Source of the DNA: Streptomyces sp. SJL17-4
Lineage (GTDB): Bacteria > Actinomycetota > Actinomycetes > Streptomycetales > Streptomycetaceae
Assembly: GCF_036826855.1 (NCBI RefSeq)
Contig: NZ_CP104578.1
Coordinates: 8,366,501 to 8,430,500 of the forward strand
Length of the DNA stretch: 64,000 nt
Reading direction: 5' to 3'
Part shown: positions 8,268 through 17,114 of the stretch, piece by piece
Numbering within the stretch: position 1 is the first letter of the stretch
How the letters are laid out: each line of letters begins with the position of its first letter
Position numbers and translations under genes: made by a program
The notes under the pieces: model-generated
Told to the model about the DNA's origin: nothing
The model's database searches: none
Seen by the model: only the letters and a program-made list of their open reading frames with translations

Positions 8268-9161
8268 TCAGCCGGCGAGTCCGAGTGCGTCCAGCGCTTC
8301 GGCCACGTCCTGACGTGCGGCCTCGTCCAGCCCGCGCAGCGGGCGCGGCAGGTTCGGCTCGCCCGTCAGCCCGAGGTGAGAGGCGGCGGCGGACATGACC
8401 CGCAGGCTGCCGTGGCGGCGGAACAGGGCCCACAGCGGCTCGAGGGAGTCGGACAGCTCCGTGGCGGAAGCGGCGTCACCGGCCTGAGCAGCGCGGGTCA
8501 GGGCGAGCGTGGTCAGCGGGAAGGTACCGCCGAGCACCGAGTACCAGACATCGCACCCGGCGTTGAGGCCATGGGCGGCCATCCAGTCGCCGCTGACACC
8601 GATGGTGACCGTGTCGGGGATCAGCGCCCGCAACGCGTCGATCCGGTCCTTGGCCTGCGCCGGATCGTCAGGGACACCCGGGATCTTGATCGAGCCGACG
8701 TTCGGCAACTGAGCGATCCGGCCGTGCAGTTCGTCGCTGAACTGCACACGTGTCGTGCCCGGGTTGTCGTACACGCACAACGGCACCGACAGCTCGCGGG
8801 TGACGTCCTCGTACAGGCCGAACACCTCGTCCTCGGTGAGCGGCTGATACGTCATCGGGGCGAGCAGCACGGCGGAGGCTCCGGCCTTCTGGGCGTCCTC
8901 GGCCAGGGTGAGGACGTGCGAGGTGCGCAGCGCGCCGATGCCCGCCATGACAGGGGTCCCGTCGGCGGCGTCGACCGCGATCTTCAGGGCGTGGGCGCGC
9001 TCCTCGCGGGTGAGGTAGGCGTAGCCGCCGGTGGAGCCCAGCGCACCGACGGAGTCCACGCCGGCGGTGGCGAGGCGGGCGACGAGCGCGGCGTACGCCG
9101 TGGTGTCGATGCCGTCCTCGTCGGTGGGCGTGAGCGGGAAGGCGCTGAGGCCGTGGAACAT
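8268..9161 (-). CDS. Dihydrodipicolinate synthase family enzyme (class I aldolase/lyase)
   Basis: The protein has 297 residues and begins MFHGLSAFPLTPTDEDG at ATG 9161, with AAGGAG seven bases upstream. It is a TIM-barrel enzyme of the DapA/NanA family. GSTGGYAYLT is the substrate-loop region, VYDNPGTT holds the catalytic Tyr, and VGSIKIPG holds the Schiff-base Lys (about residue 162). The usual GTTGE is changed to GSTGG, which suggests a substrate other than aspartate semialdehyde. Clustering with a MocR-type regulator (37 bp upstream) and an exporter fragment points to a small catabolic or export operon rather than lysine biosynthesis. Confidence 0.88.
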   Translation of the reverse strand: MFHGLSAFPLTPTDEDGIDTTAYAALVARLATAGVDSVGALGSTGGYAYLTREERAHALKIAVDAADGTPVMAGIGALRTSHVLTLAEDAQKAGASAVLLAPMTYQPLTEDEVFGLYEDVTRELSVPLCVYDNPGTTRVQFSDELHGRIAQLPNVGSIKIPGVPDDPAQAKDRIDALRALIPDTVTIGVSGDWMAAHGLNAGCDVWYSVLGGTFPLTTLALTRAAQAGDAASATELSDSLEPLWALFRRHGSLRVMSAAASHLGLTGEPNLPRPLRGLDEAARQDVAEALDALGLAG

Positions 9162-9198
9162 GGTGACTCCTTGAAGGGGGAGAGCGCGCGTCGGTCTC

Positions 9199-10515
9199 TT
9201 AGGGAACTGGGCGCAAGTCGGCGATGACAGCGGCGAGTTCGGAGGCGAATGCCTCGGCCTTCGGCTCGGTGATGGTGGAGCTGGTGATCCGGATCGCGCC
9301 TTGATGGGCGGAGGGATCACGGACGAAGAGGTGGCCGGGTCGTACGGCCCAGCCCCGCTCGGCCAGGGCTTGGACCACTGATCGGCTGTCGACGTCGAGT
9401 TCGACCCAGATGTTCAGCCCGTCGGGCCGGTCGGGCACCTCGATGCCATGGGTGTGCAGACGCTGGATGAGCAGGCTGCTGCGGTGCGCGTAGGCCGCGC
9501 GGGCTCTTTCGTGGAGTTCCTGCACGCCGGGATCGACGAGCAGTTCGTGGGCCGCGTGTTGCAGGAGGCGGCTGACCCAGGTGGTGCCGACACTCAAGCG
9601 CGCCTCCAGGCGTGTGGCACTTTCCGCGTCGGCGGCGATCAGGGCAAGACGCAGGTCCGGGCCGAGGAACTTGGACACGGACCGCACGAGCGCCCAGCGC
9701 GCCGTGGTCGCAGGGGTGATCCGGTGGTACGGCCGCGCGGAGACGGCCGAGAAATGGTCGTCCTCGATCACCAGGACCTGGGGGTGGTCGGCGAGGACCG
9801 TGCGCAGCTCGGCGGCCCGTTCCTCGGTCAGGCTCGCACCCGTCGGGTTATGGGCGCGCGGCGTGCAGACGACGGCGCGGGCGCCGCCTTCGAGGGCGGC
9901 CCGCAGGGCGTCAGGACGCATGCCGGCGCCGTCGACCTGGACCGGTGCGGACTTGTAGCCGTTCAGCCGTAGCGTGCCGATGCTCGCCAGGAAGCAGGGG
10001 TCCTCGACCGCCACCATGTCGCCGCGGGTGAGGTGGGCGTTCAGGAGCCGTTCGGTGGCGTCGACCGCTCCGTGCGCGACCAGCGTCCGGAACGGCTGCT
10101 CGATGTCCTCGGCGAAGTCGGCCGAAGCCCATGCGGCCAGCTCCTCGTCGACGGCGGGCATGCCGTACAGGGGCTGGCGGTAGTGTCCGCTGCGGGCTGC
10201 GGCCAGGATGTCCGGCAGCAGTTCCGGGTCAGGGTTGCCGCTGGCCAGGTCGACGGACCCGCCGCCGACGCCGACGCCCTCACGGGCGAGCTGCGGCACC
10301 GCGGAGATCACCGTGCCGCCGCGTCCCCGCGTCTCGGCCACCCCGGCCTCCACCAATCGCCGGTATGCCAGGGCGACGGTGTTCCGGTTCACTCCCAGCT
10401 CGGCGGCGAGCGCCCGCACCGGCGGCAGCATCGCCCGCGGCGCGAGCGCGCCCGACGCGACCTGGTCCCGCACACTGCCGGCGATCTCCGCCGCGGTCGT
10501 ACCCGCGATCGCCAC
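9199..10515 (-). CDS. MocR-family transcriptional regulator (GntR HTH + aminotransferase-like domain)
   Basis: The protein has 438 residues. I chose GTG 10515 because GGGAGGTGA lies just upstream. The N-terminal winged helix is GntR type (LPPVRALAAELGVNRNTVA and YRRLVEAGVAETRGRGGT, about residues 33-75). The rest is a fold-type I aminotransferase domain: DLASGNPDPELLP, NPTGASLT, VIEDDHFS and the PLP lysine in RSVSKFLGPDLRLA. Such regulators sense PLP or an amino compound and usually control a neighbouring gene. Here the dapA-like gene follows 37 bp downstream on the same strand, so it is the likely target. Confidence 0.9.
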   Translation of the reverse strand: MAIAGTTAAEIAGSVRDQVASGALAPRAMLPPVRALAAELGVNRNTVALAYRRLVEAGVAETRGRGGTVISAVPQLAREGVGVGGGSVDLASGNPDPELLPDILAAARSGHYRQPLYGMPAVDEELAAWASADFAEDIEQPFRTLVAHGAVDATERLLNAHLTRGDMVAVEDPCFLASIGTLRLNGYKSAPVQVDGAGMRPDALRAALEGGARAVVCTPRAHNPTGASLTEERAAELRTVLADHPQVLVIEDDHFSAVSARPYHRITPATTARWALVRSVSKFLGPDLRLALIAADAESATRLEARLSVGTTWVSRLLQHAAHELLVDPGVQELHERARAAYAHRSSLLIQRLHTHGIEVPDRPDGLNIWVELDVDSRSVVQALAERGWAVRPGHLFVRDPSAHQGAIRITSSTITEPKAEAFASELAAVIADLRPVP

Positions 10516-10580
10516 GTGATCACCTCCCCGACCGACTCTAACACTTTGTCCTATGCCAAACATCGGTGACATCATTGCAA
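10516..10580 (-). promoter_or_regulatory. Probable promoter/operator of the MocR operon
   Basis: The 65 bp upstream of the GTG are A/T-richer than their surroundings. On the minus strand they contain TTTGGCATAGGACAAA, whose ends (TTTG/CAAA) are inverted. MocR proteins often bind paired repeats close to their own start. This is a candidate only; no clear -35/-10 pair was found. Confidence 0.35.
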
Positions 10581-10789
10581 AGGTGAGTCCGGCTCCTCCC
10601 CGTGCCGGACTCACGTGCCGGGGACGACGATGCGTTCGTGGGCGTGGACCCGGAGCACCTGGCACTCGACGGCGAAGAATCGGCCTGCTCCGCCCGGGGT
10701 CATGAGCAGACCACCGGGGTACCGAAGTAGAGGATGCTCGGACGTATCACTCGACGCGTGTCGGTCGTCATGCGGAATGCGCCAACTGG

Positions 10790-11386
10790 GCGTTTCAGAA
10801 TGCGGACTGGTGTGGCCTGGCGTGATGTTCCGGCCAAGACAGTGGGCTGCTCTGGGGTGACGGCCTGGCGCCGGCTGCGGGACTGGACCGAGGCAGGCGT
10901 CTGGCCTCGCCTGCACGCCACCCTGTTGACCGAGCTTCGCCAAGCCGGCCTGCTGGACCTTGACGACTGCTCCGTGGACGGGTCGCACGTCCGGGCCCTC
11001 GAAGGGGGGATCATGTCGGCCCCTCGCCCGTGGACCGGGCCCGTCCAGGCTCGCAGCACCACCTGATCGTCGACCGCCACGGAACTCCGCTCGCCGTCAT
11101 GCTCACCGGTGGCAACCGGCACGTTGTCACCCAGCTCCTGCCACTACTGGACGCCATACCGCCGATCAGTGGACTTCGCGGACGCCCCCGCCGCAAGCCG
11201 CGGCGCCCGTATGCCGATCGTGGTTACGACTTCGACAAGTACCGCCGCGTGCTGTGGAAACGCGGCATCAAACCCGTGATCGCCCGACGCGGCGTCGCTC
11301 ACGGTTCCGGACTGGGCAAGGTGCGGTGGGTGGTCGAGCGCACCTTCGCCTGGCTCCACCGGTTCAAACGGCTCCGCACCCGCTAG
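10790..11386 (+). pseudogene. IS5-family transposase remnant, frameshifted
   Basis: One frame gives MRTGVAWRDVPAKTVGCSG, DWTEAGVWPRLHATLLTEL and DDCSVDGSHVRALEGG. After a one-base shift at a run of six G (about 11005-11010) the next frame gives DHVGPSPVDRARPGSQHHLI, RRPYADRGYDFDKY and WVVERTFAWLHRFKRLRTR. The DDE residues are Asp in VDGSH, Asp in YADRGYD and Glu in VVERTF. The N-terminal quarter is missing. The shift sits where the related intact element (49-50.3 kb) has its overlapping ORFs, so it may be natural. The 3' end runs into an ArsR-like gene. Confidence 0.8.
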
Positions 11387-11424
11387 CGACGCGCCGACCT
11401 TCACGATGGCCTGCTCAAGCTCGC

Positions 11425-11850
11425 TTGCACAATCAGGCCGACGGCCTGCTGGCCGAGGAACGAAAGGGCCGCAACCGCTACGTCCGGCTCGCGGCCCCGG
11501 ATGTGGCCGAGATGATCGAAGCACTCGCCGCCCGGGCCCCAGAGTGCCCGGTGCCGGTACGCTCCCTCAACGCAGCCCGCGGCCACCGAGATCCGGCCTT
11601 CGCCCGCATCTGCCACGACCACCCGGCCGGCTCCCTGGCTGTCGCGATCACCGACGCGATGACGACCGAAGGGCTCCTGTCCTGGGACTACGGCCCGACG
11701 CTCACCACTTCGGGAGCCCACTGGCTCAGAGACTGGGCATCGTCGACGAACCTCCCGGATCGTCTCCGCGACCGCATGTGCGCACCTGCCTCGACTGGAC
11801 CGAACGGCTCACGCATGGGGACGATCCGATCCCGGGCAGGATTGTTGTAA
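11425..11850 (+). pseudogene. ArsR-family regulator, 5' end lost to an IS
   Basis: The frame reads ADGLLAEERKGRNRYVRLAA, DVAEMIEALAARAPECPVPV and RSLNAARGHRDPAFARICHD. This is the wing and C-terminal half of ArsR-type helix-turn-helix repressors that carry the RSLxAA and CYDH-like motifs. The recognition helix is missing because the IS5 remnant ends just upstream. A frameshift near 11770-11790 moves the end (VRTCLDWTERLTHG) to another frame. It cannot encode a functional repressor. Confidence 0.65.
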
Positions 11851-12365
11851 CACGCGGTTGCTCTTTCGGGCTTGGCTGCTCCCTCTGCCGTGAGTTACCA
11901 GTGGGACCTGCACCGAAACGGCGACATCCTCTATTCCTCACCTGACCTTGCCACTGCCTTCCACCCGGAGGACCCTCGACGAGTCCCTGGTGGTGAAGGG
12001 CTCCCCGGCCCCGACGCGGCGATGCCGAACAGCCGGCACGCCGCGTGTAAGGAAACGACCCAGACGACCCCAGCCCGGTCCGGAACCGGGCTCCATCGAC
12101 GCCGAGCCGACAGGCGGCCCGCTCGACGGTCTCCTCCTCGACATCACCGACCGGGCCCCCGCAGAACATCCTTGCCGCCGTCCTCATCTCCTGGACCAGC
12201 CGCTTGGCCCGGGCGGCCGCCTTTCTGTACGCCCCTGCCCTGGCGACCCCCGCCGGTGGGAGGGGGAAGGCAACTGCCTGACCAGGCCAGGCGCTCCGGG
12301 GTGGTCCGTACGTTGCGTCCACCTTCCCAGGGGGCCCTGGATAGGTGGGCGCCGCGCCGATCACC
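11851..12365. other. Intergenic stretch, no supported gene
   Basis: Both strands have open frames but none shows a ribosome binding site, a domain or a convincing GC3 pattern. The minus frame contains RLVQEMRTAARMFCGG, which I cannot relate to a family. It is probably decayed sequence next to the ArsR remnant. Confidence 0.4.
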
Positions 12366-12575
12366 ATGCACCGTCCCTCTACCTACGGGGGCTCGCGGGT
12401 GACCGTGGACCCGGCCGGGCACGACGAGATCCTCGGCCTGGCCCACTCCGACCATGCCCTGATCGTTTTCCTTGAGGCCACGGGCGTTCTCGACCCGGAG
12501 ACGGTGGTCGACGACCCCGCCTGAGTCGAGTGGCGCGGCGGCCGCACCCATGAACACCGCCTGAACCCGCTCAGA
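12366..12575 (+). pseudogene. Small conserved-looking protein broken by an in-frame TGA
   Basis: ATG 12366 opens MHRPSTYGGSRVTVDPAGHD, then EILGLAHSDHALIVFLEATG and VLDPETVVDDPA, ending in TGA at 12522-12524. The same frame continues directly as VEWRGGRTHEHRLNPL. A TGG-to-TGA change (Trp to stop) would explain this, since DDPxWVEWR reads naturally. If so, the gene encoded about 70 residues and is now truncated to 53. The function is unknown. Confidence 0.5.
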
Positions 12576-12926
12576 CCTCGGCTCCGGACTGGAGCCCAGC
12601 TGCGGAGAAGGTTCCTGGGCGCAGCCGCATGGGGTGCGCTGCCGCGTCGACGGCCCCTCCGCCATGCTCAGGGCCCTCTCCAGATCCGCAACCGGCTCCC
12701 TGGCAAGGGCTTCCTCGCAGTCCTGGGCGTGCATGACGGCCCCGCCGGCCGCAGCCGCGACGGAGCACCGGTAGTCGGGGGCGGTGCTGCGGCAGGCGGC
12801 GGGGATATTGGGCACGCGGCAGGCGGGACGTGCGCCCAGGACCACGAGCTTGCCCGCGAGAAGGCATATTCGTCGGGTGGCTAGGATCATGACTGGCGCG
12901 GTACGGATCATGAGGGGGAGTTCGTT
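12576..12926. other. Intergenic stretch, no supported gene
   Basis: No domain-bearing frame was found on either strand. A minus frame with MHAQDCEEALAREPVADLER has coding-like composition but no start site or identifiable family. Confidence 0.35.
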
Positions 12927-12992
12927 GTGACGTCTGTGATCGTGTGTACGTCGGCCGGCGCGTTCGCCGAAGGGCTGAAGAGCCGTGGCTGA
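12927..12992 (+). CDS. 21-codon leader ORF before the DUF2867 gene
   Basis: GTG 12927 is preceded by GGGGGAG at good spacing. It encodes a short peptide (MTSVIVCTSAGAFAEG...) that ends in TGA at 12990-12992, overlapping the GTG of the next gene by 8 bases. It could be a translational-coupling leader or the 5' relic of a lost gene. Confidence 0.35.
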   Translation: MTSVIVCTSAGAFAEGLKSRG

Positions 12993-13491
12993 TACGCGAG
13001 TCCGCAGGAACGCGAGGCCCGTTATGGAGAGGGCTGTGGCGAGTCTCGGCGGCTACGACCACGTGGACGCGGTGGCCGTGGACATCCCCGCGGGCACCAG
13101 CGCCGCCGAGTTCGCCCGCAGCGTCCTCGCCGCAACCCCGGAGTGGGTACACCGGCTCCTGGACCTGCGCGACAAGATCACGGCGCCCTTAGGGCTCCAC
13201 TCCCAGGAGCGCGTCGCCGTACCGGACATCCGGATCGAGTCCGGCCGGAAGCTGGGGCCCATCCTGGTGCGGTCGGTCAGCGAGGAAGAGGTTCTGGGCG
13301 GAGAGGACGACAAGCACCTCGACTTCCGTGCCTCTTTCGCGGTGCGCCCGTCTGCATCCGGCGGGCTGGAAGGCGTGTTCACCACGGTCATCCGGTTCCA
13401 CAATCTGGCCGGACGCCTGTACTTCAAGGCGATCCAGCCCTTCCACAATCTGATCATCCCCCGCCTTGTCGCCGGTGGCATCCGTAAGTGA
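12985..13491 (+). CDS. DUF2867 family protein
   Basis: The protein has 168 residues from GTG 12985 (MADTRVRRNARPVMERAVAS). Features typical of DUF2867 are DHVDAVAVDIP near residue 25, WVHRLLDLRDKITAPLGL near residue 55, and the C-terminal TVIRFHNLAGRLYFKAIQPF with FHNLIIPRLV. Members occur alone or fused to NAD-binding domains; the biochemical role is not established. No signal peptide or helix bundle is present. It has no obvious operon partner apart from the overlapping short leader frame. Confidence 0.8.
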   Translation: MADTRVRRNARPVMERAVASLGGYDHVDAVAVDIPAGTSAAEFARSVLAATPEWVHRLLDLRDKITAPLGLHSQERVAVPDIRIESGRKLGPILVRSVSEEEVLGGEDDKHLDFRASFAVRPSASGGLEGVFTTVIRFHNLAGRLYFKAIQPFHNLIIPRLVAGGIRK

Positions 13492-13639
13492 CGGGGGATG
13501 GGTGTGGGGCAGGGGGCGTTGCGCGATCGGGTTCTGTCCGGGTTGATCATGTGAGGCCGAGGGTGGACAGCGGTCGGGGTAGTCGCGGCTGGTGAGGCGG
13601 AGGACGGCGGCGAAGTTGGTCTTGCCGTTCTGGCGGAAG

Positions 13640-13900
13640 GTGCTGATCGTGAGGGCTGACGCCGGCTACCAGGGCCTCGGCGCCCAATCCGGCGCCCAGT
13701 CCGGCGGACGCGTGGTGACACCACCACACCACAAGTTCAAGAAGAACGCCCCGGACTGGCACGAGGAGATCCACGAGCGACAGCGCAAGGCACACTCCTC
13801 ACGCCGTATCCGGGTCGAGCCGGGCATCGCTCACCCGAAGAACTGGCGGGCCCTGGCCCGGCACCTCGGCCGCCACGAACGCATGAGCGACACCGTTTAA
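13640..13900 (+). pseudogene. IS5-family (IS112-like) transposase C-terminal fragment
   Basis: The frame gives VRADAGYQGLGAQSGAQSGG, VVTPPHHKFKKNAPDWHEEI, ERQRKAHSSRRIRVEPGIAH and PKNWRALARHLGRHE. This is the last third of a DDE transposase, with the second Asp in DAGYQG and the Glu region at RVEPGIAH. A 12-bp tandem duplication produces GAQSGAQSG. The N-terminal two thirds are missing, and an IS630 fragment follows directly. Confidence 0.75.
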
Positions 13901-13919
13901 GGCGTCGCCGCCCTCAAGG

Positions 13920-14340
13920 TCGCCTTCGGTAAGGTGATCGGCTCCCTGCTCCGCCGCCACCGGGCGGCGGAGTCAAGAAGTTTCACGCGAAGCTCGACAA
14001 AGAGGTCCCGGATGACCTGCAGGTCCATCTGATCCTGGACAACTACGCGACCCTCAAGACAACCGACATCAAGCGTTGGCTGCTGGCCGCATCCCTTCCA
14101 TCTGCACTTCACACCGACCAGCGCGTCCTGGTTGAACCTGGTCGAGCGGTGGTTCGCCGAGCTGACCCAGAAGAAGCTCGAGCGCGGCGTCCACCGCTCC
14201 GTCCAAGCCTCGAACACGAGGTCCGAGTCTGGCTCGCCGGCTGGAACAAGCACCCACGACCGTTCGTCTGGACGAAAACCGCCGACGAGAGCCCTCGACA
14301 AAGTCGCCGCCTACTGCCAGCGGATCTCCGACTCAGGTCA
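13920..14340 (+). pseudogene. IS630-family transposase C-terminal fragment
   Basis: Joined frames give KVIGSLLRRHRAAE, KKFHAKLDKEVPDDLQVHLI, LDNYATLKTTDIKRWL, then after a shift FHLHFTPTSASWLNLVERWF and AELTQKKLERGVHRSVQ. The second Asp is in LILDNYAT and the Glu is in LVERWF. Two frameshifts and the missing N-terminus make it inactive. Confidence 0.75.
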
Positions 14341-14394
14341 CCAGGTCCTGTGCTTCAGATCAGGCAGGTATCGCCTGGCACCGTGCTGCGGGTG

Positions 14395-14928
14395 TCAGCT
14401 GGGGAAGGAGAAGTAGAGCGCCTCGCTGTAGAACGACGCGAAGTGCCTCTGCCAGTCGGCTCGGACCGAGGCCAGCCAGTCGTCGTTCTGGCCGGCGATT
14501 GCCGCTTGGGCCTTGGCGACGGCGTCGGGGATGTCCTCGCACGCCAGACGCTGCACGCTCGCTGCAGGATCGTCACCCGACATCGAGACGATCTCCCCGG
14601 TCTCGAGGATGAAGTACTTCGCCTGCTGTTTCTCGAGGTGGGCGGTGGTCCTGGCAAGGCATTCGGCGAACTCGGCGTCGTCTTCCAGGCCCTTGCCGAC
14701 CGCGTGCAGGAGGTCGCGGAGCAGGGCAGCCCCGTCGGCGTAGTCCGCGGCGATGCCGATCGGAGGGTTCCAGATCATGGACGGGACGATCGTCGTTCCG
14801 CGCCCCACCATGAGCTTGTGCGCAAGCGGGATGTCCCAGTTGTGCTCGGATATGCATCGGACCTGCTTGGGGATCTCCGCCTCGTTCGGCATCGAGTCCG
14901 CGGAGTAGAGATATGAACGGTTCGCCAT
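14395..14928 (-). CDS. Conserved hypothetical protein (MANRSYLYS start)
   Basis: The protein has 177 residues from ATG 14928: MANRSYLYSADSMPNEAEIP, HKLMVGRGTTIVPSMIWNPP, then a mostly helical region (GAALLRDLLHAVGKGLEDDA, AEFAECLARTTAHLEKQQ) and a C-terminal DWLASVRADWQRHFASFYSE. It is soluble with no signal peptide. Stand-alone proteins with this N-terminus are found in actinobacterial accessory regions, sometimes near toxin-immunity loci, but I cannot assign a role. It appears intact although it is flanked by a transposase fragment. Confidence 0.75.
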   Translation of the reverse strand: MANRSYLYSADSMPNEAEIPKQVRCISEHNWDIPLAHKLMVGRGTTIVPSMIWNPPIGIAADYADGAALLRDLLHAVGKGLEDDAEFAECLARTTAHLEKQQAKYFILETGEIVSMSGDDPAASVQRLACEDIPDAVAKAQAAIAGQNDDWLASVRADWQRHFASFYSEALYFSFPS

Positions 14929-15329
14929 GGTGGCGACGCTAACACCGGGGACCGACAACGCCGACGCTGTCGGACTCCTGGCGCGCGGTCAGAACGCGCG
15001 GTAGAGCAGCGGGCCGAGTGGAGTGGGCGTCGGCCCGTTCCCGGCTCTGCAACTGGTGAGCGGCGAGGGGAACGGTCCGATGATCTGAAGGGAACGGCTC
15101 AGGGATCGCGCGGGTAGGGATCGGCGTTGGCGAGCGTGGCATCCGTGGGATGACTTGCAAGGCGCGGGCGCGAAGTCATGCTGGGCGCACGTCGAGCGCT
15201 CCGTAACGCAGTCTCGTGGGGTGTACTGGCGAGGCGATGGGTTTCCTCGTTACCCCACAGCGCGCGGCCGATGAGTTTGTGGCTCCCGGCCGGTCATAGC
15301 TCGTGACACCCCAGGAAAGGACACCGCCA
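14929..15329. other. Intergenic stretch upstream of the reductase gene
   Basis: Four hundred bases without a supported gene. GGAAAGGA before ATG 15330 is the only site I can point to; no clear promoter boxes were found. Confidence 0.4.
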
Positions 15330-15935
15330 ATGTCGGAGCTTCTCGTCGACTTCATCACCTCCCTCGACGGCTACGCATCGGGAGAGGGATGGCCCGGATT
15401 CTGGGGTCTCGAGGGCCCGGAGTACCTTGCATGGCTCGGCGGTCAGCCCGAGGTCACCTACCTGATGGGAGCGAACACCTACCGCCTGATGTCGGGCTTC
15501 GCCGCCGGCGAGGTCCAGAACGGCCAAGACGAATTCAGGCCCGAAGAAGAGGCGTCCGTCGACGAGCTCACGCAGGCGTCCAAGGTGGTGTTCTCCTCCT
15601 CACTCGAGGAGCCACTGACGTGGGCCAACTCCACGCTCGTCCGCGACGACGCCGTCGAGGCCGTCCGCGCCATGAAGGCGAGTGGCTCGGGGCTCCTCAG
15701 CACGATCGGCAGTCTCAGCCTGTGTCGGTCCCTGCTACGAGCCGGACTCGTCGACCGCTTCCGGGTCGTGATGTTCCCGGTGATCACCGGGGCCACGGGC
15801 GAAGAACGCATCTACGACGGCTACCCGGACGTCGCCCTCGAGATGATCGAGCACCGCACCTTCGACGGCCGCATTCAGCTGGTCGAGTACAAGCCCCGCG
15901 TGCTCGAGCACCCGCCACTCGGCGCCCCCGCGTGA
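15330..15935 (+). CDS. RibD C-terminal / dihydrofolate reductase-like protein
   Basis: The protein has 201 residues from ATG 15330, preceded by GGAAAGGA. It starts MSELLVDFITSLDGYASGEG, the usual first strand of RibD-C/DHFR-like reductases. YLMGANTYRLMSGFA is the second core region, KVVFSSSLEEPLTWANSTLV the third, and LLSTIGSLSLCRSLLRAGLV the GS-containing NADPH loop. VDRFRVVMFPVITGATGEER is near the C-terminus. It probably reduces a small substrate with NADPH; these stand-alone proteins have no settled function. The TGA overlaps the GTG of the next gene. Confidence 0.85.
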   Translation: MSELLVDFITSLDGYASGEGWPGFWGLEGPEYLAWLGGQPEVTYLMGANTYRLMSGFAAGEVQNGQDEFRPEEEASVDELTQASKVVFSSSLEEPLTWANSTLVRDDAVEAVRAMKASGSGLLSTIGSLSLCRSLLRAGLVDRFRVVMFPVITGATGEERIYDGYPDVALEMIEHRTFDGRIQLVEYKPRVLEHPPLGAPA

Positions 15936-16282
15936 CGTCGCCCCGTCCGCCGGAACCCGAGCACAACGGCCCGGCCGGGCCCGTGCCGCCCATGCGCACG
16001 CTTGCCGAGCTCCGCGAAGCCCTCACCGCGTACGGTTTCGCGGGCGACCGGCAGGAGTTAGACCTCGAGCTTGGCGCCGTAGGCCTGGACGACCTCACCA
16101 AAGTCCGTGAGATCGTCCAGTCCTATCGGCACCGCGTCCTGCTTGCTCGCGACCCTCACGCCACAGCCGCCATCGGACGCAGCAACGAGGATGTCGCCGC
16201 CGAACTCCGCCGAACTCCGCCGAAAGCTGTCCGAGGCCGGCGCCCGGTGACCCACGCGTTCTACCCCGGCGCCGGCCGCTGA
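15932..16282 (+). CDS. Small helical protein with a frameshifted C-terminus
   Basis: The GTG overlaps the reductase stop (GTGA), so the two are coupled. The first 90 residues look intact: MRTLAELREALTAYGFAGDR, LELGAVGLDDLTKVREIVQS, YRHRVLLARDPHATAAIGRS and NEDVAAELRR. Directly after this, the 10-bp unit cgaactccgc occurs twice in tandem (16201-16220). Removing one copy restores AELRRKLSEAGAR ending at a TGA near 16250, which fits the helical pattern better than the present tail (TPPKAVRGRRPVTHAFYPGA). The function is unknown. Confidence 0.6.
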   Translation: MTSPRPPEPEHNGPAGPVPPMRTLAELREALTAYGFAGDRQELDLELGAVGLDDLTKVREIVQSYRHRVLLARDPHATAAIGRSNEDVAAELRRTPPKAVRGRRPVTHAFYPGAGR

Positions 16283-16493
16283 GAAGATCCTCGCCGAACC
16301 CACCACCTGGGAGCAGGCCGCTGTCAACACGGTTCGCCGAGTCCTCGGGGCGGCCCCCAGGCAGAGCGGTCGGGCGCTGCCCGGCACCGACACCCGCGTC
16401 GTCGAGAGTGCCTGATGCGACCAGCGTCCGCGGCCTGTCCGTCGTCTACCGCCACGATGCCGACCTGGACGCCGCCGGAGGGGTGAACCCGCA

Positions 16494-17099
16494 TCATTGG
16501 GAGAGGAGCCGGTTGAAGAAGGACCGGTACTGGCGAAGGGCCATCCGCAGGCTCTCTGTGTTGACGTGGTCGTCCTCGCCCCACTGTCCTTCGAGGTTCC
16601 TCTTGTGGTCGGCGAAGGTCGTGGCGAGCTGTCGCATCACATCGGCGACCAAGGCGTCGGCCGCCTGGACGGCCTGGCGGGGGTCGTCGACGAACATGCT
16701 CTGGATGTCGCTCCAGCGCGTACGGAACGATGCTTCGTCGTCACTGTCCAGCAGTCGCGCCGAGTCGTCGGCCTGCTCTTCCGCGGCAGTCTCTTCCGCA
16801 GCAGCCTTGTCTGCGGCCGGCTCCGCAGCCGCCTGTGCCCGCGTCTCCGCCTCGGGAGCGCTGCTTTCCTGCTTCTCACCGGCGTCGGCGGTGTCACCGA
16901 TCGCAGTGCTCTCTCCGGGGTACACGGGCGCATTGCGCGCGTTACCGTCGCGCTCGCGGTCCTGCCCCCGGTCCTGGTTCTGGCGATCGTCTTCCCTGCC
17001 GCGGCCGGTCTCCTCTGCCGTGCCGCGACCGGTCTGCTGGGCGATGTCCTCGGTCGACAGGCCGTTCCCGGCCTGCGACGGTGTCTCACGCTCGCGCAT
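16494..17099 (-). CDS. Hypothetical protein: disordered N-half, conserved helical C-domain
   Basis: The protein has 201 residues from ATG 17099, with GGGAAGG upstream. Residues 1-110 are low-complexity (Gln/Glu/Arg, then Ala/Glu-rich) and probably disordered. Residues 120-201 form a helical domain: FRTRWSDIQSMFVDDPRQAV, AADALVADVMRQLATTF and LRMALRQYRSFFNRLL. The same domain pattern is present in the next gene upstream (17115-17675), 15 bp away in the same operon. No signal peptide. The function is unknown; a paralogous pair is inferred. Confidence 0.75.
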   Translation of the reverse strand: MRERETPSQAGNGLSTEDIAQQTGRGTAEETGRGREDDRQNQDRGQDRERDGNARNAPVYPGESTAIGDTADAGEKQESSAPEAETRAQAAAEPAADKAAAEETAAEEQADDSARLLDSDDEASFRTRWSDIQSMFVDDPRQAVQAADALVADVMRQLATTFADHKRNLEGQWGEDDHVNTESLRMALRQYRSFFNRLLSQ

Positions 17100-17114
17100 G
17101 ACGCACCTTCCCTC

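Noticed and set aside
7180-8433. A 417-codon minus frame
   Set aside because: It joins true fragments of an MFS gene and a GDSL gene by read-through. The middle is Arg/Pro-rich and it is not one protein.
10611-10735. A short minus frame ending in FFAVECQVLRVHAHERIVVP
   Set aside because: It has some protein-like character but is only 30 codons and I could not connect it with a family.
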